From an uncultured Ruminococcus sp. (GTDB lineage: Bacteria > Bacillota > Clostridia > Oscillospirales > Ruminococcaceae): a stretch of DNA of 64,000 nt. The stretch is taken from contig CADAES010000002.1 in NCBI GenBank assembly GCA_902786975.1, positions 56,877 through 120,876 of the forward strand. Direction: 5' to 3'. The notes under the pieces were generated by a model. That model ran no database searches, was not told the origin of the DNA, and worked only from the letters and a program-made list of their open reading frames with translations. The translations under genes were made by a program, and so were the position numbers. This document shows positions 9,293 to 16,447 of this stretch, in pieces (within the stretch, counting starts at the first letter, position 1; each line of letters opens with the position of its first letter).

Positions 9293-9808
9293 TCAGGCGT
9301 CGTTGTGCTCGTGCTCACCGATGAACGTCGCATCTCTTGAGATGCCGAGATTTCCGAGTATAGCCTCTTCCTTTTCACGCATTATGCGCTCCTCGAGCGA
9401 GCTTTTTTCATGGTCATAGCCAAGAAGGTGCAGCATGGAATGAACGGTCAGGAAACCGACCTCACGCTCCAGCGAATGGTCGTAGACCTCAGCCTGTCTG
9501 CATGCAGTTTCAAGACTTATAACTATATCACCGAGCAGGTAAGCGCCTGTTTCGTGATTGATGTCGTACTTGCCGTTTTCACCAAGAGGGAATGAAAGCA
9601 CATCGGTAGAACGGTCAATGCTGCGGTGCTCAAGATTAAGCCGGTGTATCGTCTCGTCGTCAACGAATGATACCGATACCTCAAAATCATCGTTGAAGCC
9701 TTCGTATTCGGTCACAGCGTGGCAGCAGCGTCTCACGAGCAGCCTGATACCAACCGGGATCTTAACCTGAGTCTGATTGTTTGAAATAGATACCTTAACC
9801 TTGCCCAT
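9293..9808 (-). CDS. ybeY: Endoribonuclease YbeY (rRNA maturation factor)
   Basis: Metal-dependent single-strand endoribonuclease used in 16S rRNA 3' end processing and ribosome quality control. The family zinc motif HxxxHxxxxxH is intact as HSMLHLLGYDH. The segment STDVLSFPLGE upstream of it is also conserved. 171 residues; the tail after the zinc motif is about 30 residues of charged sequence ending HEHNDA. The start at 9808 overlaps the end of phoH by 14 bases, as in the phoH-ybeY pair of many bacteria, so the two are probably translated together. Confidence 0.95.
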   Translation of the reverse strand: MGKVKVSISNNQTQVKIPVGIRLLVRRCCHAVTEYEGFNDDFEVSVSFVDDETIHRLNLEHRSIDRSTDVLSFPLGENGKYDINHETGAYLLGDIVISLETACRQAEVYDHSLEREVGFLTVHSMLHLLGYDHEKSSLEERIMREKEEAILGNLGISRDATFIGEHEHNDA

Positions 9809-10772
9809 TGCTTTTCACGTTCCTTTTACTGTATTTTTCATAAGCCATAATGATATCCTGAACGAGCTTGTGGCGCACAACATCGTTCTGATTGAATCTG
9901 CAGATGCTTATGTCGTCAATGTCTTTTAGAATGTTCATTGCCTGAATGAGTCCTGACCTTCTGTCGTCGGGAAGGTCTATCTGTGTGATGTCGCCCGTAA
10001 TAACAATCTTGGAGTTGAATCCGAGCCTTGTCAGAAACATCTTCATCTGTTCGTGGGTCGTGTTCTGCGCCTCGTCAAGAATGATAAACGAGTCGTCAAG
10101 CGTCCGTCCTCTCATATAAGCCAGCGGAGCCACCTCGATACAGCCTCGCTCCTGCTGCTTGTTGAAGGTGTCCGGTCCGAGCATCTCAAACAGTGCATCG
10201 TAAAGAGGCCTGAGATACGGATCGACCTTGTTCTGAAGGTCTCCCGGCAGAAATCCGAGCTTTTCGCCCGCCTCTACCGCAGGCCTTGTGAGTATTATCT
10301 TTTCAACCTCGTGAGCCTTGAAAGCCTTTACAGCCATAGCCACTGCAAGATAGGTCTTTCCCGTACCTGCGGGACCGACACCCAGAACGATGGTTTTGTC
10401 CTTTATCGCCTGAACGTACTTTTTCTGACCGAGCGTCTTAGGCTTAACGACCTTGCCTGAAACGGTAACGCATATCCCGCCCTCGGACATATGGCTTACC
10501 TCATACTGCCTGCCTTCTCTGACAAGCGAAAAGACATATCTGATAGTCGTCTCGTTGAGCGTTTCGCCCTTCTCTATGAGCGAGATAAGCGCCTTGACAG
10601 CTTCACTTGCCTCAAAAACGTTTTTCTCCTCGCCCGATATGGTAAGATTATCCCCACGCCCTAGAATGACCACTGAATACTCACGCTGTATAAGGTTGAC
10701 GTTTTCATCATAGTTTCCGAAAAGACTGAGTATAGTTTCGATCTTATCGGCTTTTATCTCCTTTTGTACCAT
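9795..10772 (-). CDS. phoH: PhoH-like ATPase
   Basis: P-loop ATPase of the PhoH/YbeZ group, often partnered with YbeY in rRNA processing. Walker A is GPAGTGKTYLAVAMA, Walker B FIILDEAQNTT, and a KH-like N-terminal part precedes them. I place the start at the ATG at 10772 (MVQKEIKADK), 325 residues, because a sigma-A-type promoter lies at 10811-10839 and AAAGGA precedes the ATG. The 30 extra residues back to 10862 would be upstream of that promoter and have no family character. The gene therefore has its own promoter, overlapping the end of yqfD. Confidence 0.94.
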   Translation of the reverse strand: MVQKEIKADKIETILSLFGNYDENVNLIQREYSVVILGRGDNLTISGEEKNVFEASEAVKALISLIEKGETLNETTIRYVFSLVREGRQYEVSHMSEGGICVTVSGKVVKPKTLGQKKYVQAIKDKTIVLGVGPAGTGKTYLAVAMAVKAFKAHEVEKIILTRPAVEAGEKLGFLPGDLQNKVDPYLRPLYDALFEMLGPDTFNKQQERGCIEVAPLAYMRGRTLDDSFIILDEAQNTTHEQMKMFLTRLGFNSKIVITGDITQIDLPDDRRSGLIQAMNILKDIDDISICRFNQNDVVRHKLVQDIIMAYEKYSKRNVKSNGQG

Positions 10773-10810
10773 TCCTTGATTTCCTTTGAAAAATAGATTT
10801 ATCCTATGAT

Positions 10811-10839
10811 AGTATACCACATTTATTCTATGATTGCAA
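10811..10839 (-). promoter_or_regulatory. Sigma-A promoter of phoH
   Basis: On the minus strand: TTGCAA, a 17-base spacer ending in TGG, then TATACT. Predicted transcription starts about 30 bases before the phoH ATG at 10772. Confidence 0.7.
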
Positions 10840-10845
10840 TAAAAA

Positions 10846-12084
10846 TCATTCATTTTCAACAATATTTTTATCTTTTTTTATAAAAAATGCGGCTTCTTCA
10901 CATATGTTCCCGTATAGCGTGTAGGTCACCTCGGCACGCACGGTACCTTTAGCTGTGCTTCGTCTTACAGTCTTTTTCTTTATCTCATACTGCCCGAGAA
11001 AGTTAACCTCATATTTAGCACACTTTTTCAAGGCAAGCTCAAAAGCTTTGTCCTCAGTATATCTGACCGGCTTAAAATCGTATTCCTCAAGCTTCAGCGT
11101 CTTTATCCCGACCGGGAGCTTTTTGCCTGCAAGACTGAGGCTGTCAAGCTCCTGCGAGCAGTAGTAGTTCCCGGACTTTTCCTTGAAAAACAGCGGTATA
11201 TCGGCAGAATACAGGTGCAGATACCTTTGCTCGTATACATCGCCCGTTTTGCGCTTGACAATATCGTTGAGCTTCTGCTCAAAAACTACCTTTCTCTCAA
11301 ACGTACCTTCCACGACCCCGGAGGAACGTGCGTATCTTACCGAGGTCTCAACATTTTCCCTGCCGTCTGTCCATTTGGTCTTTTTCTTTTCCACGATACC
11401 GCTGACGATAACCTCGCCCTTGCACACACCGCTTCCCACAGCCTTGCACAGCTGACCGTCCACGACCCGGACTTTGTTTATAACAGCGTTCTCAGTAGCC
11501 ACAAGATTGCTTGGCAGCCTGCTTTGACTGCTTTTTACCGCCGGTATGTTCTCAACGACGTCGATTATCAGACTGTTTCCCTTTCGGGTTATCCCTGCCC
11601 AGCTTATCCCCTCGACACGCTGCTTCAAGGCCCTTTCGACGACCACGAGGTCTATATCGGGTATGTATGTCCCCACCGTGATATTTTCCTGCTTCAGTAC
11701 ATTCATTATGTCCTTGCGTATCTTTTCGTCCTGCGAGATAATATCGAACCTCATTACGATATTCTTTAGGTATATCAGTATTGCCGCTATCAACAGCAGA
11801 CCTATTATCAGCCCCGGTCTGTGCAGAAGCCGTTTTGCTGCTGTGACCATATCGCCCTGTGCGAGTCTGTCAGCCCGGTATCCGATGTCAGCACATAGCC
11901 TTTCAAAATTCCTTGCAGTGTAAAAAGGCACTTCAAGCTTGACCTTTCCGTCTTTTTCACGGACATTGGATGCAGGTATCTTTTCCTCTTTCAGCAGCTT
12001 GTACAGCCTTTGTGCGCTTTCGCATTCCACTTCATAGCTTACCCTGAAAAAATGCAGCCTTTCTTTCTTCACTCTTTTCTTCAT
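10846..12084 (-). CDS. yqfD: Sporulation protein YqfD
   Basis: Member of the YqfD / SpoIV-type family, expressed in the mother cell in Bacillus and needed for efficient spore formation. The molecular activity is not established. 412 residues. The N-terminal cytoplasmic part (LHFFRVSYEVECESAQRLYKLL) is followed by a single membrane segment near residues 92-108 (GLIIGLLLIAAILIYL). The long extracytoplasmic part begins with a POTRA-like region (VERALKQRVEGISWAGITRKGNSL). It follows yqfC directly, with the stop and start nearly touching, so the pair is cotranscribed. Confidence 0.92.
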   Translation of the reverse strand: MKKRVKKERLHFFRVSYEVECESAQRLYKLLKEEKIPASNVREKDGKVKLEVPFYTARNFERLCADIGYRADRLAQGDMVTAAKRLLHRPGLIIGLLLIAAILIYLKNIVMRFDIISQDEKIRKDIMNVLKQENITVGTYIPDIDLVVVERALKQRVEGISWAGITRKGNSLIIDVVENIPAVKSSQSRLPSNLVATENAVINKVRVVDGQLCKAVGSGVCKGEVIVSGIVEKKKTKWTDGRENVETSVRYARSSGVVEGTFERKVVFEQKLNDIVKRKTGDVYEQRYLHLYSADIPLFFKEKSGNYYCSQELDSLSLAGKKLPVGIKTLKLEEYDFKPVRYTEDKAFELALKKCAKYEVNFLGQYEIKKKTVRRSTAKGTVRAEVTYTLYGNICEEAAFFIKKDKNIVENE

Positions 12085-12372
12085 TTATCTCTCCGTGTCT
12101 GAAAAGCCCCTCATAACGAGCTTTACCGAATCTATCGTGCCGTCAATCGAAATACAGTCCTGCGTGTACTGCGACATGCTCAGCTGTTTTCCCCATACCT
12201 CGATGTAATACTTTCCCGCACATACCTTTGCCATAATGTCACTGCACTCGCATACCCTCGAACAATTCTCGACAAGCACAGAGCTGTTGTCCTTTATAGT
12301 AACAAAAGAGCTTAGTGCGGCGAGATCCCTCAGCTTTCCCACGAAGCTGAGTCTTGTATTTGTAACTGACAT
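12085..12372 (-). CDS. yqfC: Sporulation protein YqfC
   Basis: 95-residue member of the YabP/YqfC family. It is always found next to yqfD and is probably its partner during engulfment-stage sporulation. The family core is visible as VLVENCSRVCECSDIMAKVCAGKYYIEVWGKQL. A run of five G ending at 12379 (minus strand) provides the ribosome site before the ATG at 12372. The gene opens the minus-strand block that continues to the phosphatase at 4438, although phoH has a promoter of its own. It is divergent from the ylbJ-like gene, another sporulation gene. Confidence 0.9.
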   Translation of the reverse strand: MSVTNTRLSFVGKLRDLAALSSFVTIKDNSSVLVENCSRVCECSDIMAKVCAGKYYIEVWGKQLSMSQYTQDCISIDGTIDSVKLVMRGFSDTER

Positions 12373-12417
12373 ATGATACCCCCTGTGTCTGATAAGTATT
12401 TGCTCTGCCTGATAGAA

Positions 12418-12447
12418 TTATATTGCGCCTTGCAGCAACATATACAT
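12418..12447 (+). promoter_or_regulatory. Possible sigma-E promoter of the ylbJ-like gene
   Basis: TTATATT, 14 bases, then CATATACAT. This fits the sigma-E pattern of Bacillus (ATA-type -35, 13-15 bases, CATACA-T), and ylbJ is a sigma-E gene there. No sigma-A pair is visible in this 108-base divergent gap. Confidence 0.35.
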
Positions 12448-12480
12448 AAAAGTATCATCATCACAAAAGAGGTATTGAAA

Positions 12481-13554
12481 ATGAAAAACTATATAAAAGA
12501 ATTTGGTTATTATCTTCTTGCCGGTCTTTTGTTCTGGTATTGCTGGATAATTATAACCGACGGTATCAGTATCAGACAGGGTGTCACCGAAGCGATAGAA
12601 AGATGCCTGAACGTGCTTATCCCATCGCTGTTCGCCTTTATGGCGGTATCAGGCATAATAGTCAGAAGCGGACTGTATATTACCATATCAAGACCGTTCG
12701 GCGTCATCGCAAAAGTATTGCTCGGTATGCCAAAGGAGCTTTTCAGCATCTTTGCCGTTTCCAATGCAGCAGGCTATCCTATCGGCGCAAAACTGCTTTG
12801 CGAGCTTAAAGATAATAAGTGTATAGACTCAAGGACAGCAAGCACTATGCTTTGCTTCTGCTTCGGAGCGGGCCCCGCATTCGTAAGCGCAACAATAGGG
12901 CTTGCTGTCTTTGGAAGCACACGAGCAGCTATGGTCATCGTGCTTTCCTGCGTCGTGACAAATGCTGTGCTCGCAGCTGTGATGTGCCGCATCTTCAAGC
13001 CCCGTGTCACTGCAGCACAGCGAAAACCCGTACTTGGTGCGGATATCCTAACCGACCCTGTGATATCGGCAGGGAAGTCGCTTGCGCAGATTTGTCTGCT
13101 TGTTGTGTTTTTCTCAACATTGATGTCAGTCCTAAGCCATTACTCAATACTTGCAGGGATAAGCTCCTTCTTCGGTATCCCCAATGGTGAGACAATAATC
13201 TCGTCGATGCTTGAGATATCCTGCATTTGCAAACTCGAAAATGCGACCTATGCCTATATCCCAGTGCTCTGTGCGATATGCTCTTTCGGCGGGCTGTGCG
13301 TGCTTTTGCAGATAATAGTAATAGTCGGCGGCAGGTTTTCTCTGAAGCCATTTCTCCTTACAAGACCGATAGCCTCGATGATGAGTATGCTCAACAGCAT
13401 CTGGCTGTCAAAGCTTATTCTGCCAAAAGATATTCAGGCTTTTTCCAATACCGAACGGATTTTCGTTAAAGTGAACAATTTTGTACCCTCAGTTTGTCTA
13501 ATATTAATGATTTTCTTGCTGAAATTAAAAAAAGGGGTAGCATTTTCAAAATGA
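12481..13554 (+). CDS. ylbJ: Sporulation integral membrane protein, YlbJ-like
   Basis: Polytopic membrane protein with nucleoside-recognition (gate) domains, as in YlbJ, which is needed for spore cortex formation in Bacillus. 357 residues with about eight hydrophobic segments. Family landmarks are the segment LNVLIPSLFAFMAVSGII, the signature GYPIGAKLLCEL near residue 98, and the repeated gate pattern in the second half. The ATG at 12481 has AAAGAGGT eight bases before it; the open frame runs upstream to 12373 but without such a site. It is divergent from yqfC/yqfD. The family is clear; YlbJ versus a close paralogue is less so. Confidence 0.78.
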   Translation: MKNYIKEFGYYLLAGLLFWYCWIIITDGISIRQGVTEAIERCLNVLIPSLFAFMAVSGIIVRSGLYITISRPFGVIAKVLLGMPKELFSIFAVSNAAGYPIGAKLLCELKDNKCIDSRTASTMLCFCFGAGPAFVSATIGLAVFGSTRAAMVIVLSCVVTNAVLAAVMCRIFKPRVTAAQRKPVLGADILTDPVISAGKSLAQICLLVVFFSTLMSVLSHYSILAGISSFFGIPNGETIISSMLEISCICKLENATYAYIPVLCAICSFGGLCVLLQIIVIVGGRFSLKPFLLTRPIASMMSMLNSIWLSKLILPKDIQAFSNTERIFVKVNNFVPSVCLILMIFLLKLKKGVAFSK

Positions 13555-13557
13555 ATG

Positions 13558-13566
13558 TGTTATAAT
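13558..13566 (+). promoter_or_regulatory. Extended -10 promoter of the four-cysteine protein
   Basis: TGT followed by a perfect TATAAT. No good -35 box stands 16-18 bases upstream. The likely start point is about 45 bases before the TTG start codon. Confidence 0.5.
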
Positions 13567-13615
13567 TAATAAAAATAAAAAGCTGAATCGCTTGATATAA
13601 AGGAGATGCTTTAAA

Positions 13616-13828
13616 TTGGCTAAGAAACAGTATTTCGGTAACGGTATCGAACCTTCCTGCTCTTATTGTGTATACGGTAACCGTTCAAGAGAAGGAAATA
13701 AGGTGCTGTGTGAGAAGACGGGTCTTGTTGATGCAGACTATTCCTGCAAGAAGTGGGTCTATGACCCTATCAAGAGGGTGCCCAAGAAACAGCTCAACAT
13801 TCCTAATCAGGAAGACGATATCATCTGA
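13616..13828 (+). CDS. Small four-cysteine protein of unknown function
   Basis: 70 residues from a TTG start with AAAGGAGA nine bases upstream. Not recognised as a named family. It has four cysteines: two as CSYC (15 and 18), one in VLCEKTG (32) and one in SCKKW (44). The spacing could bind zinc or an iron-sulphur centre. The C-terminal 25 residues are Lys, Pro and Asp rich with no cysteines. There is no signal peptide. It is a single-gene transcript with its own extended -10 promoter and its own terminator. Strong ribosome site, promoter and terminator together make it a real gene. Confidence 0.75.
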   Translation: MAKKQYFGNGIEPSCSYCVYGNRSREGNKVLCEKTGLVDADYSCKKWVYDPIKRVPKKQLNIPNQEDDII

Positions 13829-13848
13829 CTTTTGCTTTCTAATCAAAG

Positions 13849-13884
13849 AGCCGTACGCCTTGTGTGGTGTGCGGCTATGTTTTT
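13849..13884 (+). terminator. Terminator of the four-cysteine gene
   Basis: An 11-base stem (AGCCGTACGCC paired with GGTGTGCGGCT, two wobble pairs) with loop TTGTGT, followed by ATGTTTTT. Confidence 0.75.
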
Positions 13885-13890
13885 GCATAA

Positions 13891-13916
13891 AAAAGCCGCC
13901 GTAAACGGCGGCTTTT
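13891..13916 (-). terminator. Terminator of pcrA (works in both directions)
   Basis: A perfect 11-base stem, AAAAGCCGCCG / CGGCGGCTTTT with loop TAAA. Read on the minus strand it begins just after the pcrA stop and ends in a T run; on the plus strand it also has four T. Confidence 0.85.
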
Positions 13917-13917
13917 G

Positions 13918-16299
13918 TCATATCTTTGTGACCTTTGCGTAGTTTGCCATTATCTTTTTTGTACCCTTGCTGTCAAAGGCTATCTCCAGCAGAGTGTCAT
14001 TGCCCATCGGTGCGGCACTGATTACCGTGCCCTCGCCGAATATCTTGTGCTTTATCCTGTCGCCTGCACTGAATGTCTGTGACACGGCAGGTGCTGTGTT
14101 CTTTTCGGACTTCCTGATGTTGAGCTGCTGTCTGAGCGACATGCTCTTTACCGCACTTAGCTCGCCGTGATTCGCAGAAGAAGTATAGACTGCCTGAGCA
14201 AGCCCCTCCTGTTCCTGCTTGTCAATAAGCTCCTTGGGCAGTTCCTTGATGAACCTTGACTTTCTGTTCCTGTCCGTGTGACCGTAAAGCATTCGCTCAC
14301 AGGCACGGGTAAGTATAAGCTTCTTTTTAGCCCTTGTCATCGCAACATAAGCAAGCCTGCGTTCTTCTTCGATATCCGCTTCGCTGTCCATGCTCCTTGA
14401 TGAGGGGAATATGTTTTCTTCCATTCCAACAACGAAAACAACGGGGAATTCAAGACCCTTTGCGGAATGCATCGTCATAAGTGCAACATAGTCCTGGTCC
14501 TGGTCGAGGTTGTCTATGTCCGTAAACAGGGATATCTGCTCCAGAAACTCTGAAAGGGAAGGACTTTCGGCTTCTTCCTCGTACTGTGCCATAGTTGTCT
14601 TGAGTTCGGCTATGTTTTCCAGCCTGCCGACACCCTCGTCACCCTGGAGCCTGAGGTATTCGCCGTAGCCGCTGACCTCGAGAAGCTCATCTAGAAGGTC
14701 GCTCAAAGAGTTGTCCTGTGCAAATTCACCGAGCTGAGTGAACATCTCCGCAAGGCTGATAAGCTGCTTTGAACGCTTTTCTATCGGCGCAAGGTCAGCA
14801 GAGTTCTTCATAACGCTTATAGGGTCTTCACCAAGGTCGGAGGATATCTGCTCCAGCAAGGCAACGGTCGAATCACCTATGCCTCTTTTCGGCTCGTTGA
14901 TTATTCTCTTTAGCCTCAGCATATCGGCGTTGTTGTTGATGACCTGCAAATATGCGAGCACATCTTTTATTTCTTTTCTGTCGTAGAATTTAAGACCGCC
15001 GAATATCTTATACGGGATACCGCTTTGAACAAGCGCACGCTCTATGCTGTTGGACTGAGCGTTCATTCTGTACAAAACAGCGTGGTCGTTGTATTTACCG
15101 CCCTTGCCGACATTGTCAAGGATATAGTCAGCGATGAATTTCGCTTCTCCCTTTTCGTCGGCAGCCTTGTAAACAGTGACCTTTTCACCTTCGCCGAGGT
15201 CTGTCCAGAGGTTTTTGCCCTTTCTCGAAGCGTTGTTTTTGATAAGCTCGTTTGCACAGGTCAGTATGTTCTGGGTCGAACGGTAGTTCTGTTCGAGCCT
15301 GATAACGTCATTTTCAGGGTCACAGCCGAACTGCTCCTCAAATCCGAGAATGTTCTCTATGGTAGCGCCTCTGAAGCGGTAGATGCTCTGGTCGTCATCA
15401 CCGACAACACAAATGTTGTGATATTTATCGGCAAGCAGTCTGACAAGTCTGAACTGAGCAGTGTTTGTGTCCTGATACTCGTCCACCATTATATACTTGT
15501 AAAGATTCTGATAGTGATCCAGTACCTCGGGAAAATCCTCGAAAAGCTTGACCGTGTTGAAGATAATATCGTCAAAATCCATAGCGTTGGCAAGCTTTAG
15601 ACGGTGCTGATATTCGCTGTATATCTTTGAAACAGTCAGCAGTCTGTAATCCTCACCGCAGCTCATCTCATATTCCTTTGCACCTACCATGGAATCCTTC
15701 TGGCGGGATATCTCCGAAAGCAGGACCTTTGGCGGGAACATTTTGTCTGAGATATCGAGGTCTTTCAGTATAGCCTTGACGGTACGCTGAGAATCGTCTG
15801 AATCGTAAATGGTGAAGTTGCTTGAATAACCGAGATTGCTGCACTCACGGCGAAGTATCCTCACACAGGCAGAGTGGAAGGTCGATGCGTTGACCTCGCT
15901 GCCTTTCTCGCCGAGCATCTCCACGAGCCTGTCTTTCAGCTCGTTAGCAGCCTTGTTGGTGAATGTTATAGCGAGAATGTTCCATGGGTTGATAGTCTTG
16001 TGTGCAACGATCTCTGCGAGCCTTGAGTGGTCGTCGGACCTGCCCTCGGCGTAGTCCTTCAGAAAGCCGCACTCATCGTCGGTCACGTTCACCATGTCGT
16101 CCTCGCAGCTGTAAGCGTCACCGAAATATATCATATTGGCAATACGGTTTATAAGAACGGTAGTTTTTCCGCTTCCTGCACCGGCAAGGATGAGCAGAGG
16201 TCCGTTGATTTTGAAAACAGCTTTTTTCTGCTGTGGATTCATTCTTGAAAAGAATCGTTCCAGAGCATTTCTTTTTAGAATGATAAGGTCGTTTGCCAT
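13918..16299 (-). CDS. pcrA: ATP-dependent DNA helicase PcrA/UvrD
   Basis: 3'-5' superfamily 1 helicase for repair, rolling-circle replication and removal of RecA or stalled complexes. Walker A is AGAGSGKTTVLINR; motif II is VDEYQDTNTAQF; the motif GDDDQSIYRFRGA, QNYRSTQNI, TMHSAKGLEFPVVF and VAMTRAKKKL follow in order. The last 60 residues, with FSAGDRIKHKIFGEG, form the Tudor-like domain that binds RNA polymerase. Start set at the ATG at 16299: GAAAGGGGTG stands eight bases before it, and the 38 residues upstream lie across the promoter. Length 793 residues. Unusually for Firmicutes it is not next to the ligA-gatCAB block, at least on the visible side. Confidence 0.96.
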   Translation of the reverse strand: MANDLIILKRNALERFFSRMNPQQKKAVFKINGPLLILAGAGSGKTTVLINRIANMIYFGDAYSCEDDMVNVTDDECGFLKDYAEGRSDDHSRLAEIVAHKTINPWNILAITFTNKAANELKDRLVEMLGEKGSEVNASTFHSACVRILRRECSNLGYSSNFTIYDSDDSQRTVKAILKDLDISDKMFPPKVLLSEISRQKDSMVGAKEYEMSCGEDYRLLTVSKIYSEYQHRLKLANAMDFDDIIFNTVKLFEDFPEVLDHYQNLYKYIMVDEYQDTNTAQFRLVRLLADKYHNICVVGDDDQSIYRFRGATIENILGFEEQFGCDPENDVIRLEQNYRSTQNILTCANELIKNNASRKGKNLWTDLGEGEKVTVYKAADEKGEAKFIADYILDNVGKGGKYNDHAVLYRMNAQSNSIERALVQSGIPYKIFGGLKFYDRKEIKDVLAYLQVINNNADMLRLKRIINEPKRGIGDSTVALLEQISSDLGEDPISVMKNSADLAPIEKRSKQLISLAEMFTQLGEFAQDNSLSDLLDELLEVSGYGEYLRLQGDEGVGRLENIAELKTTMAQYEEEAESPSLSEFLEQISLFTDIDNLDQDQDYVALMTMHSAKGLEFPVVFVVGMEENIFPSSRSMDSEADIEEERRLAYVAMTRAKKKLILTRACERMLYGHTDRNRKSRFIKELPKELIDKQEQEGLAQAVYTSSANHGELSAVKSMSLRQQLNIRKSEKNTAPAVSQTFSAGDRIKHKIFGEGTVISAAPMGNDTLLEIAFDSKGTKKIMANYAKVTKI

Positions 16300-16332
16300 G
16301 CATTCGGCACCCCTTTCCGTGTCATTTATGAT

Positions 16333-16361
16333 ATTATACCACAAAAAATCGGATTTGAAAA
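16333..16361 (-). promoter_or_regulatory. Promoter of pcrA
   Basis: Minus strand TTTTCA, 17 bases ending in TGG, then TATAAT: a weak -35 box with a perfect extended -10. Confidence 0.6.
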
Positions 16362-16447
16362 GGGGGTAAATGCAAAAAGCTTTATCAATGTTTAAAAATT
16401 CCTCACAAGTCAATAATAGCTTTCAAAGAATTAAAGGGAGGAATACC

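Noticed and set aside
8349-9419. 356-codon open frame on the plus strand
   Set aside because: Antisense to era and ybeY, both complete with catalytic motifs.
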